Below, one piece after another: positions 1 through 9,535 of a DNA stretch of 58,657 nucleotides. The position numbers and the translations under genes were made by a program. Each line of letters opens with the position of its first letter. The first letter of the stretch is position 1. The notes under the pieces are model-generated. The model was not told the origin of the DNA, searched no databases, and worked only from the letters and a program-made list of their open reading frames with translations. The DNA is from Hoeflea sp. (lineage in GTDB: Bacteria > Pseudomonadota > Alphaproteobacteria > Rhizobiales > Rhizobiaceae): NCBI RefSeq assembly GCF_030682515.1, contig NZ_JAUXOD010000104.1, forward strand, positions 1 to 58,657. Reading direction: 5' to 3'.

Positions 1-59
1 AACTCGGAACAGGTGACGAAAGCACCCAAAACTGATAACCAATCCTCAGGCCTCGCAGC

Positions 60-141
60 CACTAAACAAGGGTGGCCGGATACCCCGGTTTAGGTGGCCG
101 GATGTTATCGGAATGGCCGGCCGGATGCTCCGGAATGCGCA
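60..141. mobile_element. Terminal region of an insertion element, IS21-like
   Basis: Three near-repeats of a GTGGCCGGAT-type motif stand one after another at about 72-88, 94-114 and 115-135, each followed by a CCGG or TCGGAAT block. Multiple short terminal repeats of this kind, just inside a boundary ending in CA, are typical of IS21-family ends. The methyltransferase homology to the right stops at 141, exactly where this block begins, so this is probably the right end of an element whose transposase genes lie left of the window. No transposase is visible here, so the family assignment rests on the end pattern alone. Confidence 0.4.
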
Positions 142-428
142 CCATCTGTCGCCAGCACGAACTTCGCTTTTGCCCTGGTGGTCGTAGGGCTGGCCTTCAG
201 CTGCGCAAGCGAATTTGTGACATCGCCCGCCGCGCACACCTTCAGATGAATATTGTTCGTCTGCAGCACGCCGCCCAGATCGGACTTGTTCGATGATCCG
301 CTTTGTAGGCGCTTGATCGTCGTGTCTTTGTTTCCAAATGCCTGTAGGAACGCATAGGGGAACTGATCCCTGTCGAATGGCTGCTCAGCAAGCCCGGAAA
401 TGGCTTCTTCAATTTCGACAGCGTTCAC
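141..428 (-). pseudogene. N-terminal fragment of a class I SAM-dependent DNA methyltransferase (MmeI-like)
   Basis: The first ~95 residues, starting MNAVEIEEAISGLAEQPFD, match the N-terminal helical domain of large MmeI/type IIG-like DNA methyltransferases. Conserved stretches include FLQAFGNK, TTIKRLQSG, NKSDLGGVLQTNNIH and AKAKFVLATDG. Intact members run to about 900 or more residues and carry the SAM-binding and NPPF motifs far downstream, all absent here. Homology ends after the DG codons at 141-146; the remaining frame to 105 is encoded by the repeat block of the adjoining element. The gene therefore looks cut by insertion. It sits downstream of the recombinase on the same strand as cargo of the island. 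The family call is from memory of the conserved N-terminus; the truncation is seen directly. Confidence 0.6.
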
Positions 429-538
429 AGAGGCCTCGATCGTTTGGAAACAAAACTGGATAATTGGTTTTAAGACAATCAGTTTGGCAATGGTTTATCA
501 CAACCTCAAGCGGTCATGCCTTTTGAATGTGGAAAGCG

Positions 539-2200
539 CTAGGAGTTTTCGATTTCTTCTTTAGTAAAAAGCGGTGGTAGCGTCACCATCGTGTATTTCC
601 GGTTTGGGTCGATTGGCTTTGGGCCAAACAGCCAGCGGCGCGCCCATTCCATGACTTCTTTTTCGTCCGGGATTTTTTGCGACGCACTGTAACCAAGTGT
701 CCAAGTCTCGTATCGTCGATTTGGCCCGATCGAGATTTTCTCTATAGTGCTAAGCACCATGTTTGCGGCATATGCGCGTAGCTGGGAATTTTCAGGTTCC
801 TCCCGCAAACGCATGGCAAGCGTGGCAGCGTCCTTCATGTCAACGCCAAAGCCAAGAGCAACACTCCTACGGCTTGCCGCATTTCTCGCCGTGACCAACT
901 CTTTTTCAGCCTCGACCTTTTCCTTTTCCAGTGAAATCAGGCGTCGTTTCAATGTGTCGCTCATTCCGTGGAGCTCGATAGCGTCCACTAAGTGTTCCAA
1001 ACGTGCAGCAACGTCGGTATAAGCCAAAGCGCAAGCTCGCTCATCAACTGTCTTAGCGTTTTCAGCTTCCCCAACCGTCGAGGCACATTGGCGGATAATG
1101 TCAGTTTCAAGCGTCTCATAGACGTGCTTGCTGTTGTGATCACAGCCGCCTTTCAAGAGCGAATTGCCACATTGTAGGTAAGGACGACCTCCTCTTTTTC
1201 CTTTGTCGATATAGTGCATACCTCCACCGCACGAAGCACACTTCAATAGCCCCGATAAAATATTACGATGCTTTCCGGGGGTCGAGCGAGCGCTCGAACT
1301 GGCGCGAGCCTCACGCATTGCCCGGGCCTGCTTAAATGTCTTGAAGTCGATCGCCGCTGGAAAGTAATTTCGCAATGGTGGCGATGCGGTCGCGTCAGAC
1401 CCACCTGCGAGCTTTCCGCGAGAAGTGAATTCACCGTATGTCGCTGGATTATCCAGAATCTTCTTGATATAGGAATCATACCAAAGAATCCCCTTCTTTT
1501 TCCCTTTTCCCCACCGCTCGACAGATTCCTGATTCAGCGTCTTTGCAATTGTGCGCGTTCCCACTCCCTCAATACACATCCGAAAAATTCTGCGAATAAT
1601 GACGGCCCGGTCCTCGATGAGAACGTATCGATCTCGACGCTTCATAATCCATCCAGGGCAGATTTTGGTCATGGCCTTCCCAGACCGTTCAGCCTCCGCT
1701 CTTTTCTTCTCCCATGCCTCAGCTACGCGAATGCTCTTGGTCGCGGACTCACCATGAGCCCTCGTCATTGCAGAGATTGAGATGATTAGCTCTGATTCTG
1801 ACTTGGAAACAGAATCCCAAGAGTATGACCGCCCATCGTTCAGTGAAACGATTATGATACCCTTCTGCAATATATTGAGAAACAGAGTCAGCGCTGTAGG
1901 CACCTGATCACGTGACAATCTATCTAAGTTTTCAACCAACAAATACGAACCTGGTTGCACAGTTCCATTACTAACCATCCTCAAAAACGATCCGAGAGCA
2001 CTTTTATCATCGCGGTTCTTCGAACGAAACGCGCTAATTCCTTCATCTCTCAGAGAATCATCTAACTCAAGATCATGTAGCTCAGCGTATCTTCTCGCTC
2101 CCTCAAGTTGACGGCGCAATGAGTCCCCCATCCCTTGTTCAGGTCGAGAGAACCTAAGATAACTGTACGCCTTTGGTTTTCCAATGATATCATTTTTCAT
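539..2200 (-). CDS. Large serine recombinase (site-specific integrase)
   Basis: A 553-residue recombinase of the large serine family, which cuts attachment sites and forms a phosphoserine link to DNA. The catalytic domain has YLRFS (nucleophile Ser18), the following DSLRRQ motif and ENLDRLSRD near residue 90. The recombinase domain spans roughly 175-290. A zinc ribbon follows, with CASC and YLQCGN...GGC around 315-350, then a charged helical stretch near 400-450. Length fits the family. The gene is AT-rich beside its neighbours, a sign of transfer, and lies only 30 bases from the truncated comM, pointing outward. This is the usual position of an integrase next to its own attachment site. It most likely catalysed insertion of the island into comM; no separate excision factor is visible in this window. 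Confidence 0.92.
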   Translation of the reverse strand: MKNDIIGKPKAYSYLRFSRPEQGMGDSLRRQLEGARRYAELHDLELDDSLRDEGISAFRSKNRDDKSALGSFLRMVSNGTVQPGSYLLVENLDRLSRDQVPTALTLFLNILQKGIIIVSLNDGRSYSWDSVSKSESELIISISAMTRAHGESATKSIRVAEAWEKKRAEAERSGKAMTKICPGWIMKRRDRYVLIEDRAVIIRRIFRMCIEGVGTRTIAKTLNQESVERWGKGKKKGILWYDSYIKKILDNPATYGEFTSRGKLAGGSDATASPPLRNYFPAAIDFKTFKQARAMREARASSSARSTPGKHRNILSGLLKCASCGGGMHYIDKGKRGGRPYLQCGNSLLKGGCDHNSKHVYETLETDIIRQCASTVGEAENAKTVDERACALAYTDVAARLEHLVDAIELHGMSDTLKRRLISLEKEKVEAEKELVTARNAASRRSVALGFGVDMKDAATLAMRLREEPENSQLRAYAANMVLSTIEKISIGPNRRYETWTLGYSASQKIPDEKEVMEWARRWLFGPKPIDPNRKYTMVTLPPLFTKEEIENS

Positions 2201-2256
2201 TCATAATCTGTATAACATCAATTGGTTATGTGCAATATAAACTTATCATGGTCGGC
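2201..2256. other. Island/chromosome junction (attachment site region) in comM
   Basis: Sequence left of about 2238 is AT-rich and unrelated to comM. From about 2242 onward the frame encodes LIMVGPPGSGKS, the normal ComM Walker A context, where relatives usually read GHNLIMVGPPG. The switch from foreign to host sequence therefore lies between the recombinase start at 2200 and about 2245. Large serine recombinases cross over at a 2-base core within a ~40-50-base site, so the core should be here or in the first bases of the Walker A codons. The exact core cannot be set without the other junction. Confidence 0.55.
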
Positions 2257-3138
2257 CCGCCCGGATCGGGCAAGTCGATGCTCGCCGCCCGGCTGCCCTC
2301 GATCCTGCCGCCGCTCTCGGCGCCGGAACTCCTGGAAGTGTCGATGATCCATTCGATCGCGGGCCAGCTCGCCGGCGGCAAGCTGTCGGACCGGCGGCCG
2401 TTCCGCGCGCCGCATCATTCCGCCTCGATGGCGGCGATGGTGGGCGGCGGCTTGCGCGCCCGGCCGGGCGAAGTGTCGCTCGCCCACAACGGCATCCTGT
2501 TTCTCGACGAATTCCCGGAATTCACGCCGCAGGTGCTCGATTCATTGCGGCAGCCGCTTGAGAACGGCGAGAGCGTGATCGCGCGGGCCAATCACCGGGT
2601 GAGCTACCCCGCCAATATCCAGCTGATCGCGGCGATGAACCCCTGTCGCTGCGGCCTTGCCGGCGAACCGGGCCACACCTGTTCGCGCGGCCCGCGCTGC
2701 CAGGCCGATTACCAGGGGCGGATCTCCGGGCCGCTGATGGACCGGATCGACATCCGCATCGACGTGCCCGCCGTCTCGGCGCAGGACCTGATCCGGCCGC
2801 AGCCGGCGGAAGCCAGCGCCGATGTGGCGGCCCGCGTCGCCATGGCGCGGCAGATCCAGCAGGCCCGTTTTCGGGCACTCGGCCGTCCCGACATCCGCAC
2901 CAATTCACAATGCTCGACCTCGCTGGTCGAACAGGTGGCCAAGCCCGACGCCGGCGGACAGACGCTGCTCAGCGACGCGGCGGAGAAGCTCAGGTTTTCG
3001 GCGCGGGCCTATCACCGCATCCTCAAGGTGGCGCGGACGCTCGCCGATCTCGACGGCGCGGAGACCGTCGGCCGGATCCAGCTGGCCGAGGCGATCTCCT
3101 ACCGGATTGCCACCGAACGGGTGTCGGCGGCGGCGTGA
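2230..3138 (+). pseudogene. comM: 3' portion of comM/yifB, Mg-chelatase-like AAA ATPase, split by the island
   Basis: The 302 codons encode the AAA and C-terminal Mg-chelatase-like domains of ComM/YifB, a hexameric helicase that promotes branch migration during natural transformation. Visible are Walker A GPPGSGKS (9-16 of this frame), Walker B ILFLDE (89-94), the APHHSAS and NPCRCG motifs, and a zinc-type CRCG...C...C loop around 138-157. Intact proteins have about 510 residues; roughly 200 N-terminal residues (the Lon-like substrate domain) are missing. The frame opens with a chance GTG at 2230 and joins host sequence a few codons later. Since Walker A is present but the N-terminal domain is not, a working helicase is unlikely while the island is integrated. 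Precise excision would restore the gene. Confidence 0.88.
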
Positions 3139-3311
3139 GGCTGACAGCTCTCAGGGGGCTGCGCAGCTGTGGCGGGCTGGACCGGAGCAACTGGCACAAG
3201 GGTACACATCGGTTCTGCGCTGCCGCCATGCTGAACACAAGAAGACAGCGCGGCCTCAAGCGGATTGCTCGTGACGCGCTGGTCCCGGCGCATCCGGCAT
3301 GAAGGCAAATG

Positions 3312-3340
3312 GCTCCGGTCACCCGATCGGGCACCGGAGC
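3312..3340. repeat. Hairpin between comM and cysK
   Basis: An 8-base inverted repeat, GCTCCGGT (3312-3319) and ACCGGAGC (3333-3340), encloses a loop that itself contains the palindrome CCCGATCGGG. It lies between the convergent 3' ends of comM and cysK. No T-run follows on either strand, so it may be a weak or factor-assisted terminator, or just an RNA-stabilising hairpin. Nothing else is recognisable in the 3139-3410 gap. Confidence 0.35.
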
Positions 3341-3410
3341 GATGATGCGTGTCCCTCAGGCGGTTTCTTCCGAAGAACGCCCTGCCCGGGTCCTTCGCTG
3401 GGCCCGCGCC

Positions 3411-4382
3411 TCAGCCAAGTCCGTCGAACAGCGCGGTCGAGAGGTAGCGTTCGGCAAAGGACGGAATGATGACGACGATCTGCTTGCCCGCGTTTTCCGG
3501 GCGTTGGCCGATGCGGATGGCGGCCGTCAGCGCTGCGCCGGACGAAATGCCGACAGGCAGGCCTTCGAGTTTTGCCACCTTGCGGGCCATGGCGAAGGCC
3601 TCCTCATTGGTCACCTTCTCGATCTCGTCATAGATCTTGGTGTCGAGCACGCCGGGGGCGAAGCCCGCGCCGATACCCTGGATCTTGTGCGGGCCGGGAG
3701 CACCGCCCGAAAGCACCGGGGAGTCTGCCGGCTCGACGGCGACGATCTTCACGCCCGGCTTGCGGGCCTTCAACACATGGCCGACGCCGGTGATGGTGCC
3801 GCCGGTGCCGATGCCGGAGACGAAGATGTCGATCCCGCCCTTGGTGTCGTTCCAGATTTCCTCGGCGGTGGTCTTGCGGTGGATCTCGGGGTTGGCCGGG
3901 TTTTCGAACTGCTGCGGCATCACCGAGCCTTCGATTTCGCCCAGCAGCTCCTCGGCGCGGGCGATGGCGCCCTTCATGCCCTTGGGGCCTTCGGTCAGCA
4001 CCAGTTCGGCGCCGAGCAGCGCCAGCATCTTGCGGCGCTCCACCGACATGGTCTCGGGCATGGTCAGGATCAGCCGGTAGCCCTTGGCGGCGGCGGCGAA
4101 GGCGAGCGCGATGCCGGTGTTGCCCGAAGTCGGCTCGATCAGCGTGGTCTTGCCCGGCTCGATCTTGCCCTTCGCCTCGAGGCTGTCGATCATGGCGACG
4201 CCGATGCGGTCCTTGACCGAGGCGATGGGGTTGAAGAATTCGAGCTTGCCCAGGAGCTCGGCCTTGACGCCCTCGGACGCGGCCAACTTGGACAGCCGGA
4301 CGATCGGCGTGTTGCCGACTGTGTCGAGGATCGAATCGTAGATGCGGCCGCGGCCGGGCGTTTCAGCGGATTGGGCTGACAT
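3411..4382 (-). CDS. cysK: Cysteine synthase A (O-acetylserine sulfhydrylase)
   Basis: This 323-residue protein makes L-cysteine from O-acetylserine and sulfide using PLP. It is a fold-type II enzyme: the PLP lysine is K57 in SVKDRIG, the substrate loop is TSGNTG (85-90), and the phosphate loop is GTGGTITG near 175-182. Length equals the usual CysK length. The frame is open to 4544, but the ATG at 4382 is preferred: it has an AAAGGAG ribosome site just upstream and starts at the conserved N-terminus ([18 protein letters not shown]). The upstream 54 codons are not CysK-like. It lies downstream of the hydroxyproline gene on the same strand with a 151-base gap, so it probably has its own promoter. 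Confidence 0.95.
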   Translation of the reverse strand: MSAQSAETPGRGRIYDSILDTVGNTPIVRLSKLAASEGVKAELLGKLEFFNPIASVKDRIGVAMIDSLEAKGKIEPGKTTLIEPTSGNTGIALAFAAAAKGYRLILTMPETMSVERRKMLALLGAELVLTEGPKGMKGAIARAEELLGEIEGSVMPQQFENPANPEIHRKTTAEEIWNDTKGGIDIFVSGIGTGGTITGVGHVLKARKPGVKIVAVEPADSPVLSGGAPGPHKIQGIGAGFAPGVLDTKIYDEIEKVTNEEAFAMARKVAKLEGLPVGISSGAALTAAIRIGQRPENAGKQIVVIIPSFAERYLSTALFDGLG

Positions 4383-4533
4383 GGCAATGCTCCTTTGTCT
4401 TTGAGAGGAGTGTAGGGCCGCAGGCCGCGCGAAGCCAGTCAAGCGCAGGGACGGTGACCGCGATGCCGCGGAATTTAATTCCAACACGACGAGAAAAATC
4501 GGATCCCCGTTCTCCTCGCCGCCGCAATTCGTC

Positions 4534-5538
4534 TCAACGGACAAGAAATCCTTCCGCCAGCGGATCGTCGTCCTCGATCATGAGTTCGCTCCGACCGGAA
4601 TAGAAGGCGCGGCCAGAGACGATGGCGGTGATGGCGCGGTGGGCGCCGCAGGTGGTCACCGAGGCGACTCGGCCGGAAAACCGGCTGCCGATGATGCTCT
4701 GAAAGATCCGCTCCTGTCCGGGCGCGATCTGGCCGCGGTCGTGCATGGCGGCAAGCCTGGCCGTGACGCCGGAGCCGGTCGGCGAGCGGTCGACCTGGCG
4801 GTCGGCGAAGACACAGACATTGCGGGTCGGCTGGTCGGAGAAGGTGTCGCGGCCGTCGGTCAGGATCGTGCCATAGAGAAAAGCCAGGTCCTCGGCATCG
4901 GGGTGGCTCAAGGGAATGGCCGCCTGCGCCGCCTTTGTCAGCCTGTCAGCGGCCTCGACGAAACCCGCGACCGGATCGCGGCCGAATTTCAATCCGAACT
5001 GGCGGGCGTCGGCCAGCGCATAGAAGGCGCCGCCATAGGCGATGTCGAAGCTGACCTTGCCCCAGGTGCCTACCGTGAGAACCTGGTCGCGGGCGAACAG
5101 GAAGGACGGCACGCTTTCAAAGCTGACCTCCGCCGGCCTGCCGTCCCGCATCGTGACTTCGGCGCGGACCATCCCGCAGGGACACTCGATATTGACCACG
5201 GTCACATCGGTGCCGGGCGGCACCAGGCCCTGATCCACCGCGTAGCGGCCCAAAGCGATGATGGCGTGGCCGCACATGGTGGAATAGCCCTCATTGTGCA
5301 TGAACAGCACCGCCAGATCGGCGCCGGGTAGGTCGGGCTCGACCAAGAGCGCGCCATACATGTCTGCATGCCCGCGCGGCTCGAACATCAGGATCTTGCG
5401 CAGATGATCGAGATGGTCGCGGACATAGGCGCGTTTCTCGAGGATGGTGCCCCTGGGCAGTTCGGGATAGCCACCGGTGACGATCCTCAGCGGCTCGCCG
5501 CCGGTGTGCATGTCGATGACGGTGAGCGGCCCGCTCAT
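4534..5538 (-). CDS. trans-3-hydroxy-L-proline dehydratase (proline racemase superfamily)
   Basis: The protein has 334 residues of the proline racemase fold. The first catalytic site is STMCGH with Cys89. The second site reads DRSPTGSG, with Thr254 where racemases and 4-hydroxyproline 2-epimerases have cysteine. In this superfamily a Cys/Thr pair is the mark of trans-3-hydroxy-L-proline dehydratase, which removes water to give pyrroline-2-carboxylate. A Cys/Cys pair marks the reversible racemases and epimerases. The function is inferred from that residue and has not been tested. Its start overlaps the dut stop in an ATGA arrangement (5535-5538), so the two are co-transcribed and probably translationally coupled. 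No pyrroline-2-carboxylate reductase or transporter gene is next to it. A 4-hydroxyproline epimerase annotation would be the likely automatic mistake. Confidence 0.85.
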   Translation of the reverse strand: MSGPLTVIDMHTGGEPLRIVTGGYPELPRGTILEKRAYVRDHLDHLRKILMFEPRGHADMYGALLVEPDLPGADLAVLFMHNEGYSTMCGHAIIALGRYAVDQGLVPPGTDVTVVNIECPCGMVRAEVTMRDGRPAEVSFESVPSFLFARDQVLTVGTWGKVSFDIAYGGAFYALADARQFGLKFGRDPVAGFVEAADRLTKAAQAAIPLSHPDAEDLAFLYGTILTDGRDTFSDQPTRNVCVFADRQVDRSPTGSGVTARLAAMHDRGQIAPGQERIFQSIIGSRFSGRVASVTTCGAHRAITAIVSGRAFYSGRSELMIEDDDPLAEGFLVR

Positions 5539-6050
5539 CGAGACCCGGTCGAGCCGAAACCGCCGGCGCCGCGGGCAGTGTCGGTAAGCGACTGATGCAC
5601 CGTGACCCGGACCTGGATCACCGGGGCGATGACCAGTTGCGCGACACGCATGCCGCGGGTGACGGTGAAGGGCTCGGCGCCGAGATTGGCGAGGATGATC
5701 TTGACCTCGCCGCGATAGTCGCTGTCGATGGTGCCCGGCGCATTGAGGCAGGTGACGCCGGAGTTGAGCGCCAGGCCCGAGCGGGGCCGGACCTGGGCCT
5801 CGTAGCCCTCCGGGATTTCCATGATCAGGCCGGTGGGGACAGCGAAGCGGCCGCCAGGCGCGATGACCAGCGGAGCGCCGTCGTCGACCGCCGCGCGCAG
5901 ATCCATACCCGCCGAGCCCGGCGTCTCATAGGCTGGCAACTCAAGGCCTTCGCCATGCGGCAGGCGGACGACCCGCAGTTCCCGGCGCAGCCCGCCGGTC
6001 TCTGGGGTGTGGTGGCCAACGGTCTGGGGCAGGCGATCAGGATGGGTCAT
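5535..6050 (-). CDS. dut: dUTP pyrophosphatase (dUTPase)
   Basis: The protein has 171 residues and hydrolyses dUTP to dUMP and pyrophosphate, keeping uracil out of DNA and feeding dTMP synthesis. All five motifs of the trimeric family are present in order: [34 protein letters not shown] and the C-terminal [10 protein letters not shown] arm. The frame stays open far upstream, antisense to prfC, but the ATG at 6050 gives a near-normal length (relatives run about 150-170). The first ~25 residues are not conserved. It is divergent from prfC across a 93-base gap and overlaps the downstream hydroxyproline gene by ATGA. The placement is unusual, since rhizobial dut is more often next to coaBC. Confidence 0.93.
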   Translation of the reverse strand: MTHPDRLPQTVGHHTPETGGLRRELRVVRLPHGEGLELPAYETPGSAGMDLRAAVDDGAPLVIAPGGRFAVPTGLIMEIPEGYEAQVRPRSGLALNSGVTCLNAPGTIDSDYRGEVKIILANLGAEPFTVTRGMRVAQLVIAPVIQVRVTVHQSLTDTARGAGGFGSTGSR

Positions 6051-6143
6051 GACCCGAGCTTTCACCCTTGGCGGCCCGTGGTCAATTGCATGACGGGCCG
6101 CAAGCCGGTAGAAGGCAACCCAATCAACAGGAATCCGCCACTG

Positions 6144-7733
6144 ATGCCCGATACAATCGCCGAAGAGGTCGCGCGCCGGCGCACCTTCGCCATCATCTCG
6201 CACCCGGACGCCGGCAAGACGACGCTGACCGAGAAGCTGCTGCTGTTCGGCGGCGCGATCCAGTTGGCCGGCGAGGTCAAGGCCAAGAAAAGCCGGATCC
6301 AGACCCGCTCGGACTGGATGAAGATCGAGCGCGAGCGCGGCATTTCGGTGGTCACCTCGGTGATGACCTTCGAATATGGCGGCCATGTCTTCAACCTGCT
6401 CGACACGCCTGGCCACGAGGACTTCGCCGACGACACCTACCGGACGCTCACTGCCGTGGATGCGGCGGTGATGGTGATCGACGCGGCCAAGGGCATCGAG
6501 CCCCGGACGCTCAAGCTGTTCGAGGTCTGCCGGCTCAGGGACATCCCGATCATCACCTTTGTCAACAAGATGGACCGCGAGGCGCGCAACCCCTTCGACA
6601 TTCTCGACGAGGTGGAGCAGAAGCTGGCGCTCGATTGTGCGCCGATGACCTGGCCGATCGGCCAGGGACGGAGCTTCGCCGGCACCTATCACCTGGGCAA
6701 ATCGGCGATCAGGCATGGCGACACGGAACTGGAACTCACGCCGGTCAACGGCCCGGACTCCGATGCGGTGGCGGGGCTCTTGCCCGAAAACGAGCGCGAC
6801 ACCTTCATCGAGGAAGCCTCGCTCGCCGTCGAGGCCTGCAAGCCGTTCGATCTCGAGGCCTTCCGCGAAGGCCATCTGACGCCGGTCTATTTCGGCTCGG
6901 CGCTGAAGAATTTCGGCGTGCGCGACCTGATCAATGCGCTCGGCCAATACGCGCCGCAGCCGCGCGCGCAGGTGGCCGACACCCGCACGGTGGAGGCCAC
7001 CGACCCGAAGATGACCGCCTTCGTCTTCAAGATCCAGGCCAACATGGACCCCAATCACCGCGACCGCATCGCCTTCGTCCGGGTGTGCTCGGGCACGCTC
7101 GAGCGCGGCATGAAGGCCAGGCTCGCGCGCACCGGCAAGCCGATGAGCCTGTCGGCGCCGCAGTTCTTCTTTGCCGCCCAGCGCCAGCTCGCCGACACGG
7201 CCTACGCGGGCGATGTGGTGGGGATCCCCAACCACGGAACGCTTCGCATCGGCGACACGCTGACAGAAGGCGAGGCGCTGGTGTTCCAGGGCGTGCCGAA
7301 CTTCGCGCCGGAGATCCTCCGCCGGGTGCGGCTCGAGGACGCGATGAAGGCCAAGAAGCTCAAGGAGGCGCTGCAGCAGATGGCCGAGGAAGGCGTGGTG
7401 CAATTGTTCTCGCCCGAGGACGGGTCGCCGGCCATCGTCGGCGTGGTCGGCGCGCTGCAGCTCGACGTGCTCAAGGAACGCCTCTCGGCGGAATATGGCC
7501 TGCCGGTGAGTTTCGAGATGGCGAGGTTCTCTGTCTGCCGCTGGATCTCGTCGGCGGACAAGACCGATCTCGAGCGCTTCGTGACCAGCCATCGCGGCGA
7601 CATTGCCCGCGACCTCGACGGCGACCCGGTGTTCCTCGCCTCCGACCAGTTCTCGCTCAACTACGAGGCGGATCGGTGGAAGATGATCGAGATGGTGGCG
7701 ATCAAGGAGTACCACGTGGCCAAGGCGGCCTGA
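6144..7733 (+). CDS. prfC: Peptide chain release factor 3 (RF3)
   Basis: A 529-residue translational GTPase that removes RF1/RF2 from the ribosome after peptide release. The G domain has G1 [10 protein letters not shown] near residue 20, the switch I region with [11 protein letters not shown]3 DTPGHEDF and G4 NKMDRE. RF3-specific domains II and III follow. Length matches the family (about 529). The reading frame extends upstream to 5595, over dut, but the ATG at 6144 begins the conserved N-terminus [20 protein letters not shown]. It shares a short divergent promoter region with dut. No anomaly is seen. Confidence 0.96.
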   Translation: MPDTIAEEVARRRTFAIISHPDAGKTTLTEKLLLFGGAIQLAGEVKAKKSRIQTRSDWMKIERERGISVVTSVMTFEYGGHVFNLLDTPGHEDFADDTYRTLTAVDAAVMVIDAAKGIEPRTLKLFEVCRLRDIPIITFVNKMDREARNPFDILDEVEQKLALDCAPMTWPIGQGRSFAGTYHLGKSAIRHGDTELELTPVNGPDSDAVAGLLPENERDTFIEEASLAVEACKPFDLEAFREGHLTPVYFGSALKNFGVRDLINALGQYAPQPRAQVADTRTVEATDPKMTAFVFKIQANMDPNHRDRIAFVRVCSGTLERGMKARLARTGKPMSLSAPQFFFAAQRQLADTAYAGDVVGIPNHGTLRIGDTLTEGEALVFQGVPNFAPEILRRVRLEDAMKAKKLKEALQQMAEEGVVQLFSPEDGSPAIVGVVGALQLDVLKERLSAEYGLPVSFEMARFSVCRWISSADKTDLERFVTSHRGDIARDLDGDPVFLASDQFSLNYEADRWKMIEMVAIKEYHVAKAA

Positions 7734-7751
7734 GGTTCTCGCCCCGCGGCC

Positions 7752-8711
7752 TCAGCCAAAATGGACCGCCGTGGTGTTGGCGCCGCAGACAAGCACCGCG
7801 ATCCGCTCGCTAGGCGCGGGCACATAGCGGCCCGACAGGAGGGCCGCGAAGGCCGCAGCACCGCCCGGCTCCGTGACCAGCTGGGCGTGGCGCCACAGCG
7901 CCGTCTGGGCTGCGCGGATGGCGTCGTCACTGACCAGCACCGACTGGGCCACATGCGCCTGGGCGATCGGGAACATCAATTGCCCCACCTGCCTGGGCGC
8001 CAGCGAATCCGCGGCAACACCGCCCGCCGGCGCATCCACCGGGCGACCGGCGGAGAGCGCGTGATTGAGGGTGGGGGCTGCTTCCGGCTCGACCGCGATC
8101 ACCTTGACCCGACCCTCGAACCAGGCTGCGATGCCGCCGATCAGCCCGCCGCCGCCGACGGCCACCATGAGCGTGTCGATCTCGGGCAGGTCGATCTCGA
8201 TCTCGCGGCCGAGTCCGCCTTGGCCGAGCAGGGTTTCCACCTGGTCATAGGCGTGGACTTGCAGAGCGCCGCTGGTCTGGGCCAATTCACGGCTGGCGGC
8301 CAGCGCATCGGCGTAGAGATCGCCCGCCACCACCAGTTCGGCGCCATAGGAGCGGATCCGGTCGAGCTTGGCCTGCGGACTGACCGAGGGCACGAAGATC
8401 GTCGCCTTCACCCCCAGCCGCATGGCGGCGTAGGCGACGGCAGCGCCATGATTGCCGCCCGAGGCCGCCACCACGCCCGCCTGCGGGACCTTGCGGGTCA
8501 TCAGATTGGCGAAGGCGCCGCGCGCCTTGAACGAGCCGGAATGCTGCAGGCACTCGAGCTTGAGGTCCAGAGCGCCGCCGGCAAGGCCGAAATCCGCCAT
8601 GTCGACCCGCAGGACCGGCGTGTGGCGGACATGGGGCCGGACCAGGTCATAGATCTGCGAGATGCGGGCGGGCGTGATGACGTCTTGTGTGACGGCGGGG
8701 GTCTGGCTCAT
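7752..8711 (-). CDS. Threonine/serine dehydratase family protein, short form
   Basis: This is a 319-residue PLP enzyme of fold type II. The PLP lysine is K62 in SGSFKARGA, SGGNHGAAV is the substrate loop and GGGGLIGG binds the PLP phosphate. There is no C-terminal ACT domain, so it is not the isoleucine-inhibited biosynthetic IlvA. It resembles the short catabolic dehydratases that convert threonine or serine to 2-oxoacids and ammonia; serine racemase or hydroxyaspartate dehydratase relatives are also possible. It converges on prfC with an 18-base gap. No regulator or amino acid transporter is adjacent, so the substrate is open. The 296 bases upstream (8712-9007) contain no gene that I can recognise. 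Confidence 0.8.
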   Translation of the reverse strand: MSQTPAVTQDVITPARISQIYDLVRPHVRHTPVLRVDMADFGLAGGALDLKLECLQHSGSFKARGAFANLMTRKVPQAGVVAASGGNHGAAVAYAAMRLGVKATIFVPSVSPQAKLDRIRSYGAELVVAGDLYADALAASRELAQTSGALQVHAYDQVETLLGQGGLGREIEIDLPEIDTLMVAVGGGGLIGGIAAWFEGRVKVIAVEPEAAPTLNHALSAGRPVDAPAGGVAADSLAPRQVGQLMFPIAQAHVAQSVLVSDDAIRAAQTALWRHAQLVTEPGGAAAFAALLSGRYVPAPSERIAVLVCGANTTAVHFG

Positions 8712-9007
8712 GGCGCGATCTTCCTCGTTGCCCTGTCTTGGTTACTTCCAATATCGGAAAATGCAAGACGTCGGCCCATTTCTCGCCGCAGGTCGATGCG
8801 GGCCTGGTGAAGGACGTCTCTGCACGCCATGCGGTTGCGCCGGCAGCGCAGCGGGCCGATCCCGCGGGCGGCTCACACCAAGACATGTCGGGGCGGGATG
8901 GCACGCCATCGCTCCAGGGCGGGCCAGAGCGTGACGTGGCCTGAGAGCCGGAAAAGGGAACATTACGCGTGCGCCAGAGTTGAGGGATCATCCCCAAGGA
9001 GGCGTGC

Positions 9008-9490
9008 ATGCAAAAATCCTATCTCCGTTTCGCTGCCATGATCCTCACCTCGACCGTGCTGATGTTTGGCCTGATGTACCTCAACACCTATGCTCTGGGC
9101 CATGTCTGGTTCAGCCAGACGCGGATGTGGATGGCGCTATACATGGGGTCTGCGATGGCGGTCGTGATGCTCGGCTTCATGCTCGGCATGTATTCCAGCA
9201 CGCGGCTCAACATCGCCATCCTCGTGGTTGCCGCATTGGTGTTCTCGGGCTCGCTCTACCTGGTGCGAAGCCAGGACACGGTGGGCGACGAGGCCTGGAT
9301 GAAGGCGATGATCCCGCACCATTCGATCGCCATCCTGACCAGTTCCCGCGCCAAGATCTCCGATCCCCGCGTGCGCAAACTGGCCGACGAGATCATCGAG
9401 GCGCAGCGGCGCGAGATTGCCGAGATGGAAGCGCTGATTGCCGATCTCAACGGCGGCCGGGCGGTAACGCCGGGGATCGACGGCCGCTAG
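9008..9490 (+). CDS. DUF305 membrane protein
   Basis: The protein has 160 residues. Three hydrophobic segments at about 7-28, 41-61 and 66-85 are followed by a DUF305-type segment containing MIPHHSIAILTSSRA, then DPRVRKLADEIIEAQRREIAEME. DUF305 proteins are often found with copper or redox functions, and the paired histidines suggest metal binding, but the biochemical role is unknown. The start is preceded by AAGGAGG at about 8997-9003. It begins a three-gene plus-strand cluster with the glutaredoxin-MauE fusion 45 bases downstream, which supports a role in membrane redox or metal handling. The frame and family call are clear; the function is not. Confidence 0.8.
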   Translation: MQKSYLRFAAMILTSTVLMFGLMYLNTYALGHVWFSQTRMWMALYMGSAMAVVMLGFMLGMYSSTRLNIAILVVAALVFSGSLYLVRSQDTVGDEAWMKAMIPHHSIAILTSSRAKISDPRVRKLADEIIEAQRREIAEMEALIADLNGGRAVTPGIDGR

Positions 9491-9535
9491 GTCGTTGCGC
9501 CGCCCATCAGACACTCCCCACTGCGAGGACACATC

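Noticed and set aside
5535-7715. Open frame of 726 codons on the minus strand across prfC
   Set aside because: Only its last 171 codons (dut) show homology; the rest is the antisense register of prfC, rich in His/Arg/Asp as expected in high-GC shadows.
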